A stretch of DNA of 64,000 bases from PFJX01 sp963713085 (GTDB lineage Bacteria > Pseudomonadota > Gammaproteobacteria > Burkholderiales > Thiobacillaceae). Below are positions 34,819 to 42,678 of the stretch, one piece after another; within the stretch, counting starts at the first letter, position 1; the number at the start of each line of letters is the position of its first letter. The stretch lies in NCBI GenBank assembly GCA_963713085.1, contig CAVQKQ010000016.1, positions 62,001 through 126,000 of the forward strand. Direction: 5' to 3'. The notes beneath the pieces are model-generated. The model did not search any database. It was not told the DNA's origin and saw only the letters and a list, made by a program, of their open reading frames with translations. Both the position numbers and the translations under genes were made by a program.

Positions 34819-36087
34819 CTACTTCAGCTTCTTGATGCCCAGCACGCCCAGCACATACTTTTCATAAATGGGTTCGGTGGTGCCCTTCTTCATCTTGCGG
34901 ATGAAGTATTTCTCGAAGGCGATCTTGGCCAGGTGCACCCACTTGCCTTCCTTGAACCAGTTCACGTTGCGGGGGGGGATCTGGGGCAGGGCCACGAAGG
35001 CGGCGCCGGTGTCGCCGAAGTCGGCCAGGCAGACGGCGTTCCAGGTGGCCTTCTGGTCCGGTTCCTTGCCGTCCAGCACCGCGCGGATGTTGTGGGCGGT
35101 GGCGGTGACCATGGTCTCGATCATGTAGCCGGTCTTGGGCGCGCCGGTGGGCACCGGGGTCGCCTCCACGGGCGGGATGGCCACGCACACGCCGATGCCG
35201 TAGATGTTGTTGTACTTGGGATTGCGCTGGTACGGGTCGATGGTGATGAAGCCCCGCGGATTGGTGAGGCCCTCGATGCCGAACACCGCGTCGATGCCCT
35301 TGAATGCGGGCAGCATCATCGAGTACTTGAAGGGCAGTTCGTGCTCCTTCTTCACCGTGCCGTCGTCGTTGTGCTCGGCGACGAACATCTTGCCGGCTTC
35401 CACCTTGGTGACCTTGGCGTTGCAGATCCACTTGATGTGGCGGTCGCGCAGGGCGGACTCCATCAGGCCCTTGGAGTCGCCCACGCCGCCCAGGCCCAGG
35501 TGGCCGATATAGGGCTCGGCGGTGACGAAGGTCATGGGCACCCGGTCGCGGATCTTGCGCCGCTTCAGGTCGGTGTCCATGATCATGGCGAACTCGTAGG
35601 CGGGGCCGTAGCAGGATGCGCCCTGCACCGCGCCCACCACGATGGGGCCCGGGTCTTGGACGAACCGGTCCCATGCCATGGCGGATTCCACGGCGTGATC
35701 CACATGGCACACCGACTGGGTATGGCCGTCGGGACCCAGGCCCTCCACCTCGTCGAACGCCAGCTTGGGGCCGGTGGCGATGATCAGGAAGTCGTAGTCG
35801 ACGATCTGGCTGTTCGCCAATTCCACCTGGTTCTTTTCGGGGTGCACGCGCCGGGCGCCCACCGGGATGAAGTTGATGCCCTTTTTCTCGAAGTAAGGGG
35901 CGATGGGCAGGGTGATGTCTTCCTTGGTGCGCCAGTTCACGGCCACCCAGGGATTGGAGGGGGTGAACTGGAAGGTGGGGGAATTGGAGATCACCGTCAC
36001 CTTGTCTTCGGGCCTGGCCTGCTCGCGCATTTCATAGCCCATGGTCATGCCGCCGATACCGGCGCCGAGAATTACGATGTGTGCCAC
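34819..36087 (-). CDS. sqr: type I sulfide:quinone oxidoreductase
   Basis: 422 aa. FAD-binding opening MAHIVILGAGIGGMTMGYEM, and the three catalytic cysteines Cys127 (SVCHVDH), Cys159 (GASCYGPAYEF) and Cys353 (WNAVCLADF). The segments PPVEATPVPTGAPKTGYMIE and FEKYFIRKMKKG closely match the Acidithiobacillus ferrooxidans enzyme as I recall it. It oxidises sulfide to polysulfide sulfur and reduces quinone, as a peripheral membrane protein held by C-terminal amphipathic helices. It is second in an operon with the small 67-aa protein, under a sigma-54 promoter. Confidence 0.93.
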   Translation of the reverse strand: MAHIVILGAGIGGMTMGYEMREQARPEDKVTVISNSPTFQFTPSNPWVAVNWRTKEDITLPIAPYFEKKGINFIPVGARRVHPEKNQVELANSQIVDYDFLIIATGPKLAFDEVEGLGPDGHTQSVCHVDHAVESAMAWDRFVQDPGPIVVGAVQGASCYGPAYEFAMIMDTDLKRRKIRDRVPMTFVTAEPYIGHLGLGGVGDSKGLMESALRDRHIKWICNAKVTKVEAGKMFVAEHNDDGTVKKEHELPFKYSMMLPAFKGIDAVFGIEGLTNPRGFITIDPYQRNPKYNNIYGIGVCVAIPPVEATPVPTGAPKTGYMIETMVTATAHNIRAVLDGKEPDQKATWNAVCLADFGDTGAAFVALPQIPPRNVNWFKEGKWVHLAKIAFEKYFIRKMKKGTTEPIYEKYVLGVLGIKKLK

Positions 36088-36120
36088 TGGTCTTGCTCCT
36101 TGTGGGTGGGCGCCGGGGTC

Positions 36121-36324
36121 TTACCAGACGAACAGTTTGGCCATGGCTTCGAGGCCTTCCTCGACGATCTTCTGCAGGTCTTCCGGGCAGTCTTCCCGCT
36201 CCATGGCGAAGGTGGTGTAGGCGGAAAGGCTTTTCAGGGCGCAGGCCACCTTGGCTACCTCGTTGGCCACTTCCGGGCTCATTGCGACGCCGGATTGCAG
36301 GTGCCAGTTCTTTTTCTCGGTCAT
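36121..36324 (-). CDS. small protein co-transcribed with sqr
   Basis: 67 aa, MTEKKNWHLQSGVAMSPEV then a helical stretch with two cysteines (VACALKSLS and REDCPEDL) and an aromatic end (KLFVW). No signal peptide and no recognised family. AAGGATGGAAG precedes the ATG. It is the first gene after the sigma-54 promoter and lies 33 bp ahead of sqr. A sulfur carrier, a chaperone or a persulfide sensor are all possible; the sequence does not decide between them. Confidence 0.8.
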   Translation of the reverse strand: MTEKKNWHLQSGVAMSPEVANEVAKVACALKSLSAYTTFAMEREDCPEDLQKIVEEGLEAMAKLFVW

Positions 36325-36364
36325 GTCTCTTCCATCCTTATATTGGGTACGGCCCGGTCTCTAC

Positions 36365-36380
36365 CGCAAGGCCCGTGCCA
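36365..36380 (-). promoter_or_regulatory. sigma-54 promoter of the sqr operon
   Basis: TGGCACGGGCCTTGCG on the minus strand is a near-perfect -24/-12 element. Transcription would start near 36354, about 30 bp before the first gene. The palindromic operators lie 60-120 bp upstream, the right place for an enhancer-binding protein. Confidence 0.88.
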
Positions 36381-36435
36381 AGTGGCAAAGCGCCTGTCCA
36401 TGCGGGTTCCCGGGGCGCGGGGCAGGACGCTGGCA

Positions 36436-36484
36436 AATTGTCATGACACAAGTGTCATGACAATTGTTAGGATATGTCATGACA
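36436..36484. promoter_or_regulatory. three palindromic operators between sqr and its regulator
   Basis: TGTCATGACA, a perfect palindrome, occurs three times, at 36439-36448, 36453-36462 and 36475-36484. The first two sit inside a perfect 14-bp inverted repeat (36436-36465) with a two-base centre. These are almost certainly binding sites for the adjacent sigma-54 activator and are placed both as enhancers for sqr and within about 20 bp of the regulator's own start codon, which suggests autoregulation. Confidence 0.85.
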
Positions 36485-36501
36485 AGCCGAGGACGACGCC
36501 C

Positions 36502-37815
36502 ATGCTCTCCGTTGATCTGCACAACCTGATCGAGGCCCACGACCAGCCCATGGTGGTCATCGACGCGCAATACCGCATCGTCGCCGCCAACCGGCATTAC
36601 TGCCTGTCCCACCATGTGAGCCGGGAGGCCATCATCGGCCGGCGCTGCCATGAGGTCTCCCACCACTCCAGCCGGCCCTGCCATGAAAACGGCGAGCAAT
36701 GCCCCCATCAGAACCTGTTCGAGACCGGCCAGCCCGGCGAAGTGGTGCATACCCATTTCCACGACGGCGGCGAGGCGGAACGGGTGCGCATCAAGGGCCA
36801 TCCGATCCGCAGCGCCGATGGCGGCCTTTACCTGGGCGAGATCATGTATCACCTGGAGGTGGACGCCGCCCTGGGTTGCGCGGAGATGCGCATGGTGGGT
36901 CATTCCCCGGCCTTCCTGGCGTGCGTGGACAACCTGGCCCGGGTGGCCGAATCCGACGCGCCGATCCTGCTCTACGGCGAGAGCGGGGTGGGCAAGGAAC
37001 TGGCCGCCCATTTCGTCCATGACCGCTCCGAGCGGGCCGCCCGGCCTTTCATCGCCATCAACTGCGCGGCGGTGCCGGAGAACATGTTCGAGACCGAGCT
37101 GTTCGGCCACGAACGGGGCGCTTTCACCGGCAGCATCGGCCAGAAGAAAGGACTGTTCGAGATGGCCGATACCGGTACATTGTTCCTGGACGAGGTGGCT
37201 GAGATCCCGATGTCCCTCCAGGCAAAGCTGCTACGGGTGCTGGAGACCGGCGAGTTCCGCCGGGTGGGCGGCACCACCACCCTGCGCGCCGATGTGCGCG
37301 TGATCTCCGCCACCAACCGGAATCTGCTGGATCGGGTGGACCGGGGCCGTTTCCGTCAGGATCTCTATTACCGCCTGGCCGGCATCGACGTGATGCTGCC
37401 CGCCCTGCGCGACCGGCGCGAGGACATCCCGGCCCTGGCCGAGGCCATCCTGGCGCGCCTGCACGGCGGCAAGCGCCCCGCCTGCCACCTGGACAAGACC
37501 GCGCTGAAAAAGCTGAGGGGCTACGATTTCCCGGGCAACGTGCGGGAGCTGCGCAACGTGCTGCAGCGGGCCCTGGTGTATTGCCAGGGCCCGACCATCA
37601 CCGGCGCGGACCTGCGCTTCGAGGGAGAGAACGTTTCAGCGCCTGTTTCGGTGGCGCCGCCGACCGCGCCGGGACGTTCCCTGAAGACCCTGGAGGAAGG
37701 CTATGTGCGGGACCTTCTCGCCCGCCACAACGGCCACCGCCGCACAGTGGCCGATTTGCTGGGGGTAAGCGAGCGGACCCTGTACCGCAAGCTGAGGCAG
37801 TACAACCTGGGGTGA
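36502..37815 (+). CDS. sigma-54-dependent activator with Cys/His-rich PAS domain
   Basis: 437 aa. An N-terminal PAS domain (1-120) contains Cys49, His50, His54, Cys60 and Cys67 in a compact cluster, suited to sensing sulfide, persulfide or redox through thiols or a metal. The AAA+ domain has Walker A GESGVGKE (159-166), the sigma-54 contact loop GAFTGS and VRELRN; the C-terminal Fis-type helix-turn-helix is HRRTVADLLGVSERTLYRKLRQYNL. There is no receiver domain, so sensing is direct. Divergent from sqr across shared operators, it is the likely activator of sqr. Confidence 0.9.
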   Translation: MLSVDLHNLIEAHDQPMVVIDAQYRIVAANRHYCLSHHVSREAIIGRRCHEVSHHSSRPCHENGEQCPHQNLFETGQPGEVVHTHFHDGGEAERVRIKGHPIRSADGGLYLGEIMYHLEVDAALGCAEMRMVGHSPAFLACVDNLARVAESDAPILLYGESGVGKELAAHFVHDRSERAARPFIAINCAAVPENMFETELFGHERGAFTGSIGQKKGLFEMADTGTLFLDEVAEIPMSLQAKLLRVLETGEFRRVGGTTTLRADVRVISATNRNLLDRVDRGRFRQDLYYRLAGIDVMLPALRDRREDIPALAEAILARLHGGKRPACHLDKTALKKLRGYDFPGNVRELRNVLQRALVYCQGPTITGADLRFEGENVSAPVSVAPPTAPGRSLKTLEEGYVRDLLARHNGHRRTVADLLGVSERTLYRKLRQYNLG

Positions 37816-37939
37816 TACTTGATCGGACGGGCCCAGCGTCACATTGTGGCGGCCGGGGCGGTCGGTCCTGGCGGCCAAGAGGAACATCCAGCATACGATC
37901 TTGTGGCCATCAACCGCTGCTCAACCGTAAGGGACAGGT

Positions 37940-38215
37940 TCAGCGCCTATCAAACGGTTGGATGAGACGAGACCCCTTGTCGGGAGCGTTATCACTGGAG
38001 AAGGTGTCATGAAGGCTTATGAACAGTCCCAGGATCAAGATCAAGACCAGTACAACGATGATCAGGAACGGAATGAAGAAGTGCGGGTTTAGGCCGGCTT
38101 TGAAATGATGCTTGCATGACAGGCATCGATAAATACGGTATTTGGATCGAATATGGCCGTGGAGGGACAAACGCACATTGTCGCTTCCGCAATGGCTGCA
38201 CCTGATAGTGCCCAT
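37940..38215 (-). CDS. zinc-ribbon membrane protein
   Basis: 91 aa. A CxxC zinc ribbon (CSHCGSDNVRLSL then YRCLSCKHHFK) precedes one strong membrane helix (FFIPFLIIVVLVLILILGLFI) and a short polar tail. No enzyme motif. The start is uncertain: ATG 38215 begins just before the ribbon but its GAGG is too close; ATG 38251 would add 12 residues. Codon use is less GC-biased than the neighbours. The 350 bp after it (38216-38565) hold nothing else recognisable. Confidence 0.65.
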   Translation of the reverse strand: MGTIRCSHCGSDNVRLSLHGHIRSKYRIYRCLSCKHHFKAGLNPHFFIPFLIIVVLVLILILGLFISLHDTFSSDNAPDKGSRLIQPFDRR

Positions 38216-38565
38216 CCTCGGTAGAATTTTGCGAAAAAGCGACGCGCTCATTTGACCTGATTGAGATCCCTGCATGGCTTGATTGGACTCTTTGTCGGCA
38301 TTGCCGACTCTTTCTTTAGCAACAATGCTCTCTTTTGTCAGAGCCCGATACTGTTGGCCAGGCCAGGGACACCTCCAAATACTACTACCGGGCACGCGCC
38401 CCCAATGCGGAATCCATGGAAGAGGTTATTGCCCGGCGGGCTCAAGGGAATTTGCCTGCCGCCGCAATAGCCGAACCGGAGCCGCACCGCCGCGTCCCCC
38501 ACCTGGGCCGGTCCTTGCCGATCCCGCCTGTTCCCGGTTAACCCGGGCTGATAGTGCCCGGCAGC

Positions 38566-39504
38566 TCAAGCCTGTCCATCTCGATGATTCAGCAGCGCGG
38601 CGATTTGCGGCAGCACCAGTTCGGCTGCGTATTTTCCGGCCTCGATGGTGGTGTCGGCGCGGTGGAATTCCATGAGGCCCAGGTCGGCCAGGAGCGGGGT
38701 GATCAACACGTCGGCGGGTTCGCCGGCCAGCCGGCTGTGGGTGATCAGCACCTGCATGATGTTGATGCTGGTGGCCACGACATCGAGCATGGCGGGCGGC
38801 TTGTCCGACTTGTCGCGGGGATTGATGCCCAGCTGGGTCATGCCCGCCTGGATGTGGGCCATGACCGTGTCGCCGAACGCCTCGACCGCCTGCGGGGTTT
38901 GCCGGCCAGGCTTCCGGGCCGGCCCGGACTTCAGATGGCGGCCGATCAGGTCCGAGTTCAGGTCCACGGCAATCACCCATTCCGCTCCCATGGCCCGGCA
39001 CAGGGACACCGGCACCGGGTTGACCAGTCCGCCGTCCACCAGCCACCGCCCTTCATGCCTGGCCGGGGTGAACAGGCCCGGCAGGGCGATGGAGGCGCGC
39101 ACTGCGTCGGACACGTTGCCGTCCTGGAGCCAGATCTCGCGCCCGGTGTAGAGGTCCGTGGCGACGGCGGCGAAGGGCAGGGGCAGCTCGGCGATCGGCC
39201 GGTCGACAAAGTGGTCGCGGAAGAAACCGATGAGCTTTTCCCCCTTGATCAGGCCGCCGTTGAGGGAAAAGTCGAGGAAGCCGACCACGGTTTGCACCGT
39301 TAGGCCGCGCACCCAGGCATCGAGCCGGTCCAGGTCGCCGTCCACGTAAGCGGCGCCGACCAATGCGCCGATCGAGGTGCCGCACACGATGTCCGGATAA
39401 ATGCCCGCCCGGTTCAAGGTGTGGATGACGCCGATGTGGGCCCAGCCCCGGGCGGAGCCGCCCCCCAGGGCAAGGCCAATGCGGCCGCTGTGTGATTGGT
39501 TCAA
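38566..39504 (-). CDS. rssA: patatin-like phospholipase (RssA type)
   Basis: 312 aa. Oxyanion motif GGGSARGWAHIG, nucleophile elbow GTSIGALVGA (catalytic Ser) and catalytic DGGLVNPVPV give the Ser-Asp dyad. No signal peptide, so it acts on lipids inside the cell or at the inner membrane. The TTG start at 39504 has GAGGAG five bases upstream; the GTG at 39552 lacks a site. It stands alone. Confidence 0.88.
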   Translation of the reverse strand: MNQSHSGRIGLALGGGSARGWAHIGVIHTLNRAGIYPDIVCGTSIGALVGAAYVDGDLDRLDAWVRGLTVQTVVGFLDFSLNGGLIKGEKLIGFFRDHFVDRPIAELPLPFAAVATDLYTGREIWLQDGNVSDAVRASIALPGLFTPARHEGRWLVDGGLVNPVPVSLCRAMGAEWVIAVDLNSDLIGRHLKSGPARKPGRQTPQAVEAFGDTVMAHIQAGMTQLGINPRDKSDKPPAMLDVVATSINIMQVLITHSRLAGEPADVLITPLLADLGLMEFHRADTTIEAGKYAAELVLPQIAALLNHRDGQA

Positions 39505-39669
39505 TTTGCTCCTCGCAAAGAAAGATCCGGCCAGGGCTGCGCGATCGCGCACGGCCCGCGGGGCTTGGGCCGGAACAACTTTATGCCTGGTTCGCGGCCA
39601 GCGCCATGGCCCGGAGCGGCGGCAACGGCATCGTTATAATGGCGCGACACGCCGCATCTCCGGACATCC

Positions 39670-41313
39670 ATGTATCAGAGCTACTTTGGCCTTGCCGAGG
39701 CACCGTTCTCCATCGCGCCGGCCCCGCATTACCTCTACATGAGCCAGCGCCACCAGGAGGCGCTGGCCCATCTGCTCTATGGCGTGAACGGCGACGGCGG
39801 GTTCGTGCTGCTCACCGGCGAGGTGGGCACGGGCAAGACCACGGTGTGCCGCTGCCTGCTCGAGCAGATCCCCGAGACCTGCGATGTGGCCTACATCTTC
39901 AACCCCAAGCTGACGGTGGAGGAACTGCTCTCCACCATCTGCACCGAATTCGGCATCGCCTGCCCCCCGGGCAACACCAGCATCAAGGTGTTCGTCGACT
40001 GCATCAACGCCCACCTGCTCGACGCCCATGCCCGGGGCCGGCACGCGGTGCTGATCATCGACGAGGCCCAGAACCTCTCCGCCGACGTGCTGGAGCAGAT
40101 GCGCCTGCTCACCAACCTGGAAACCAGCGAACGCAAGCTGCTGCAGATCATCCTGCTGGGCCAGCCCGAACTGGCCGCCATGCTGGCGCGGCCGGAGCTG
40201 CGCCAGCTGGCCCAGCGCATCGTCGCGCGCTATCACCTGGGGCCGCTCAGCAAGGCGGAAGTCGCGGCCTACGTCAGGCATCGCCTGGAAGTGGCGGGCA
40301 CCGAGCGGCAGTTGTTCCCCGCCTCGCTGATGGGCAGGTTGCACCGCCTGAGCGGCGGGGTGCCCCGGCTCATCAACGTCCTGTGCGACCGGGCACTGCT
40401 GGGCGCCTTCGTGCAGGGCAAGGAACGGGTCGACAGAAAAACCCTCGCCAACGCGGCGCGGGAGGTCCTGCAACCACCGACGAAGGGGTGGCGTAATCTG
40501 CTTCGCGCCATGGCCGCCGGCTTGATTATTCTGGCCGGGGGGGCATTGGCGGTGTTGGCGCTGCACCGGCAGGGCCAGACTCCCGGCACGGCGAGACCCG
40601 TCCCGCCGATCGCGGCCAAGCCGGCCTCCGACCGGGCGCAGGATGCCAAGCCCGAAAAGGCCTTGCCCGCCACGCTGGTGTGGCCGGCGAACGCGCAGCT
40701 CGATCAATCCGGGGCGCTGGCCTACGCCGCCCTGTTCCGGGCATGGGGCGCGGAGTACAAGGGGGGAGATCCATGCCTGGCGGCCGAGGGCATGGGGCTG
40801 CGCTGCCGCAAGGAACGGGGCGGCCTGACGGAACTGCGCCAGTTGAACCTGCCGGCGGTGCTGCCCATGCGCGACGACCAGGGCCGGGAATTCCAGGCGA
40901 CCCTGCTCAAGCTGGGACCGCAAAGCGCCACCTTTGAAGTTGGCGGCAAAACCACGACGGTCGCCCTCGGCACCCTGGCGACGCAATGGTCGGGCTACTA
41001 CAGCCTGTTGTGGCGCGTGCCGCCCGTGGTTCAGGGCGCGATCCGGCCGGGCGACCATGGACCCGCCGTGGACTGGCTGCGCGACCGGCTCGCCCGGATT
41101 CAGGGCGGCCCGCCGGCGGCGGGTGGGGATCAGGGGTTTGATGCGGACCTGCTGCGCCGGGTCAAGCAGTTTCAACTCGCCCAGGGCCTGATACCCGACG
41201 GGACCGTCGGACCCCAGACCCTTATTCGCCTGGTGGGCGAGTCGGATGAATCGGCGCCCAGGTTGGCGTCCGGGTCGGCAAACCGGGCCTTGCCCGGACA
41301 GGGAGGGCAGTAG
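39670..41313 (+). CDS. gspA: GspA/ExeA-like AAA ATPase with peptidoglycan-binding domain
   Basis: 547 aa. Opening MYQSYFGLAEAPFSIAPAPHYLYMS is typical; Walker A GEVGTGKTT (50-58), Walker B AVLIIDEAQNL. One membrane helix at about 278-300, then a linker and a periplasmic end with a peptidoglycan-binding fold (GDHGPAVDWLRDRLARIQGG, LLRRVKQFQLAQGLIPDGTVGPQTL). In Aeromonas, ExeA with ExeB helps place the type II secretin in the wall. It is followed 2 bp on by gspB. Confidence 0.88.
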   Translation: MYQSYFGLAEAPFSIAPAPHYLYMSQRHQEALAHLLYGVNGDGGFVLLTGEVGTGKTTVCRCLLEQIPETCDVAYIFNPKLTVEELLSTICTEFGIACPPGNTSIKVFVDCINAHLLDAHARGRHAVLIIDEAQNLSADVLEQMRLLTNLETSERKLLQIILLGQPELAAMLARPELRQLAQRIVARYHLGPLSKAEVAAYVRHRLEVAGTERQLFPASLMGRLHRLSGGVPRLINVLCDRALLGAFVQGKERVDRKTLANAAREVLQPPTKGWRNLLRAMAAGLIILAGGALAVLALHRQGQTPGTARPVPPIAAKPASDRAQDAKPEKALPATLVWPANAQLDQSGALAYAALFRAWGAEYKGGDPCLAAEGMGLRCRKERGGLTELRQLNLPAVLPMRDDQGREFQATLLKLGPQSATFEVGGKTTTVALGTLATQWSGYYSLLWRVPPVVQGAIRPGDHGPAVDWLRDRLARIQGGPPAAGGDQGFDADLLRRVKQFQLAQGLIPDGTVGPQTLIRLVGESDESAPRLASGSANRALPGQGGQ

Positions 41314-41315
41314 TC

Positions 41316-42074
41316 ATGTCGTATATTCTCGATGCGCTCAGGAAATCCGATCAGCAGCGTCAGCGCGGCGCCGCGCCGACGCTGCTGACGGCCCAGACCA
41401 CGGTGTCCGCGCCCAAGCAGCCGGCGATTTCCCTGAATGGCTGGCTGGCCCTGATCCTGGTCGGCGCCGGCATCCTGATCGGCTGGTGGCGGCCATGGCA
41501 GACGGAATCGTCGCGCCCTTCGCCTCTCCCCTCGCCGGGACCCATCGCCAGCCTCCCCCATCCGACCGAACCCATCGCGCCGGAACCGCCACTGGCATTG
41601 CCGCAAGCCGGCGAAATGCCGGTGGCGCAATCGCCGGAGCGGGAGACGCCTACCGTGGCGCCGCTCGCCCCCACGCCCGAGGCCGCCTCGGCGGTCAGGG
41701 AAGCGCCGGCGCCGGCCAGGCATGAGCCACCCGCGGCAATCCCCAAGCCGGGTGCCGCGCCCGTGGCCGCGCAACGGGAAGCGGCGCCACCGGTGCCGGC
41801 GCCTCCCACGGTCGCGACGTCGGTCCCGGCCGTGCGGGAAAAGCCGGTGATGGCGCTCGACGAACTACCCGCCTCGGTCCGGCAGGCGATCCCCAAGCTC
41901 ACGATCTCCTTCCATGTCTACACCAGCAATTCCGAGGACCGGCGGGTCATGATCAACAACCAGATGCTGCGCCAGGGTGAATTCATCGCACCGGGCATGG
42001 TGGCGGAGGAGATCACGCCGGACGGCGTGGTGGTCAGCTACAAGGGTTACCGCTTCAAGCAAGGCGTGCGCTAG
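41316..42074 (+). CDS. gspB: GspB-like type II secretion assembly protein
   Basis: 252 aa. N-terminal MSYILDALRKSDQQRQRG is the GspB hallmark, then a membrane helix (WLALILVGAGILIGWW), a proline/alanine-rich linker of about 130 residues, and the periplasmic GspB domain (TISFHVYTSNSEDRRVMINNQML...GVVVSYKGYRFK). It works with GspA on secretin assembly. No other gsp genes are in the window. Confidence 0.87.
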   Translation: MSYILDALRKSDQQRQRGAAPTLLTAQTTVSAPKQPAISLNGWLALILVGAGILIGWWRPWQTESSRPSPLPSPGPIASLPHPTEPIAPEPPLALPQAGEMPVAQSPERETPTVAPLAPTPEAASAVREAPAPARHEPPAAIPKPGAAPVAAQREAAPPVPAPPTVATSVPAVREKPVMALDELPASVRQAIPKLTISFHVYTSNSEDRRVMINNQMLRQGEFIAPGMVAEEITPDGVVVSYKGYRFKQGVR

Positions 42075-42083
42075 GACAGGATT

Positions 42084-42665
42084 TCAGCCCTTGGCGTCCA
42101 GCACCCACTGGGCCACCTCCGACAGGCGCAGGCGCTTGTCCATGGCCTCCCGGCGCAGCTGGTTGTAGGCGGCCTGCTCGGACAGCTTCAGGTCCTTCAT
42201 GAGCCGGGCCTTGGCCCGTTCCACCAGCTTGTGCTCCTTCAGCTCCTGGCGGGCGCGCACCACGTCCTCGCGCATGGCCTGCCACACCTCGAAGCGGGTG
42301 CGGGCCAGTTCCAGCAGGGGCTGGATGCGCTCGGCGCGCAGGCCGTCCACCACGTAGCAGGCCACCCCCGCCGCCACCGCGGAGCGGATCGCCTCGCTGG
42401 ACCCGTCCTGGCTGAACATGACGATGGGCCGGGGGGTGGCCTCGTGCATCTCGCAGACCTGCTCCAGGGTGTCCCGGCTGGGGGACTCCAGATCCATGAT
42501 GATCACGTCCGGCGCGCATTCCTCCACCCAGCGGGCCAGGGAGATGGCTTGGTCCAGGTGTCCGGTCAGCAGGTAGTCCGGGTGGGCCTCCGCCAGGGCG
42601 GTCATGAGGTCGTCCAGGCGCCGGCGCGACTGGCTGATCACCAGGATGTTGAGGCTGTCGGTCAT
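42084..42665 (-). CDS. nasT: ANTAR antiterminator NasT
   Basis: 193 aa. An N-terminal receiver-like domain (LNILVISQSRRRLDDLMTAL, VIIMDLESPSRDT) is followed by a C-terminal ANTAR RNA-binding domain (LVERAKARLMKDLKLSEQAAYNQLRREAMDKRLRLSEVAQWVL). NasT binds two-hairpin leaders and prevents termination. In known systems the nitrate-binding protein NasS holds it inactive; no NasS gene is present here. It starts 13 bp after the stop of the DmsBC-like gene, so it is the last gene of the nirB operon. ATG 42665 begins the conserved domain. Confidence 0.9.
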   Translation of the reverse strand: MTDSLNILVISQSRRRLDDLMTALAEAHPDYLLTGHLDQAISLARWVEECAPDVIIMDLESPSRDTLEQVCEMHEATPRPIVMFSQDGSSEAIRSAVAAGVACYVVDGLRAERIQPLLELARTRFEVWQAMREDVVRARQELKEHKLVERAKARLMKDLKLSEQAAYNQLRREAMDKRLRLSEVAQWVLDAKG

Positions 42666-42678
42666 GGGGTTCGGCTTA

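Noticed and set aside
34762..36501. Upstream extension of the sigma-54 activator frame to a 1017-residue protein
   Set aside because: The added part is antisense to sqr and its small partner. The PAS domain starts at the ATG at 36502.
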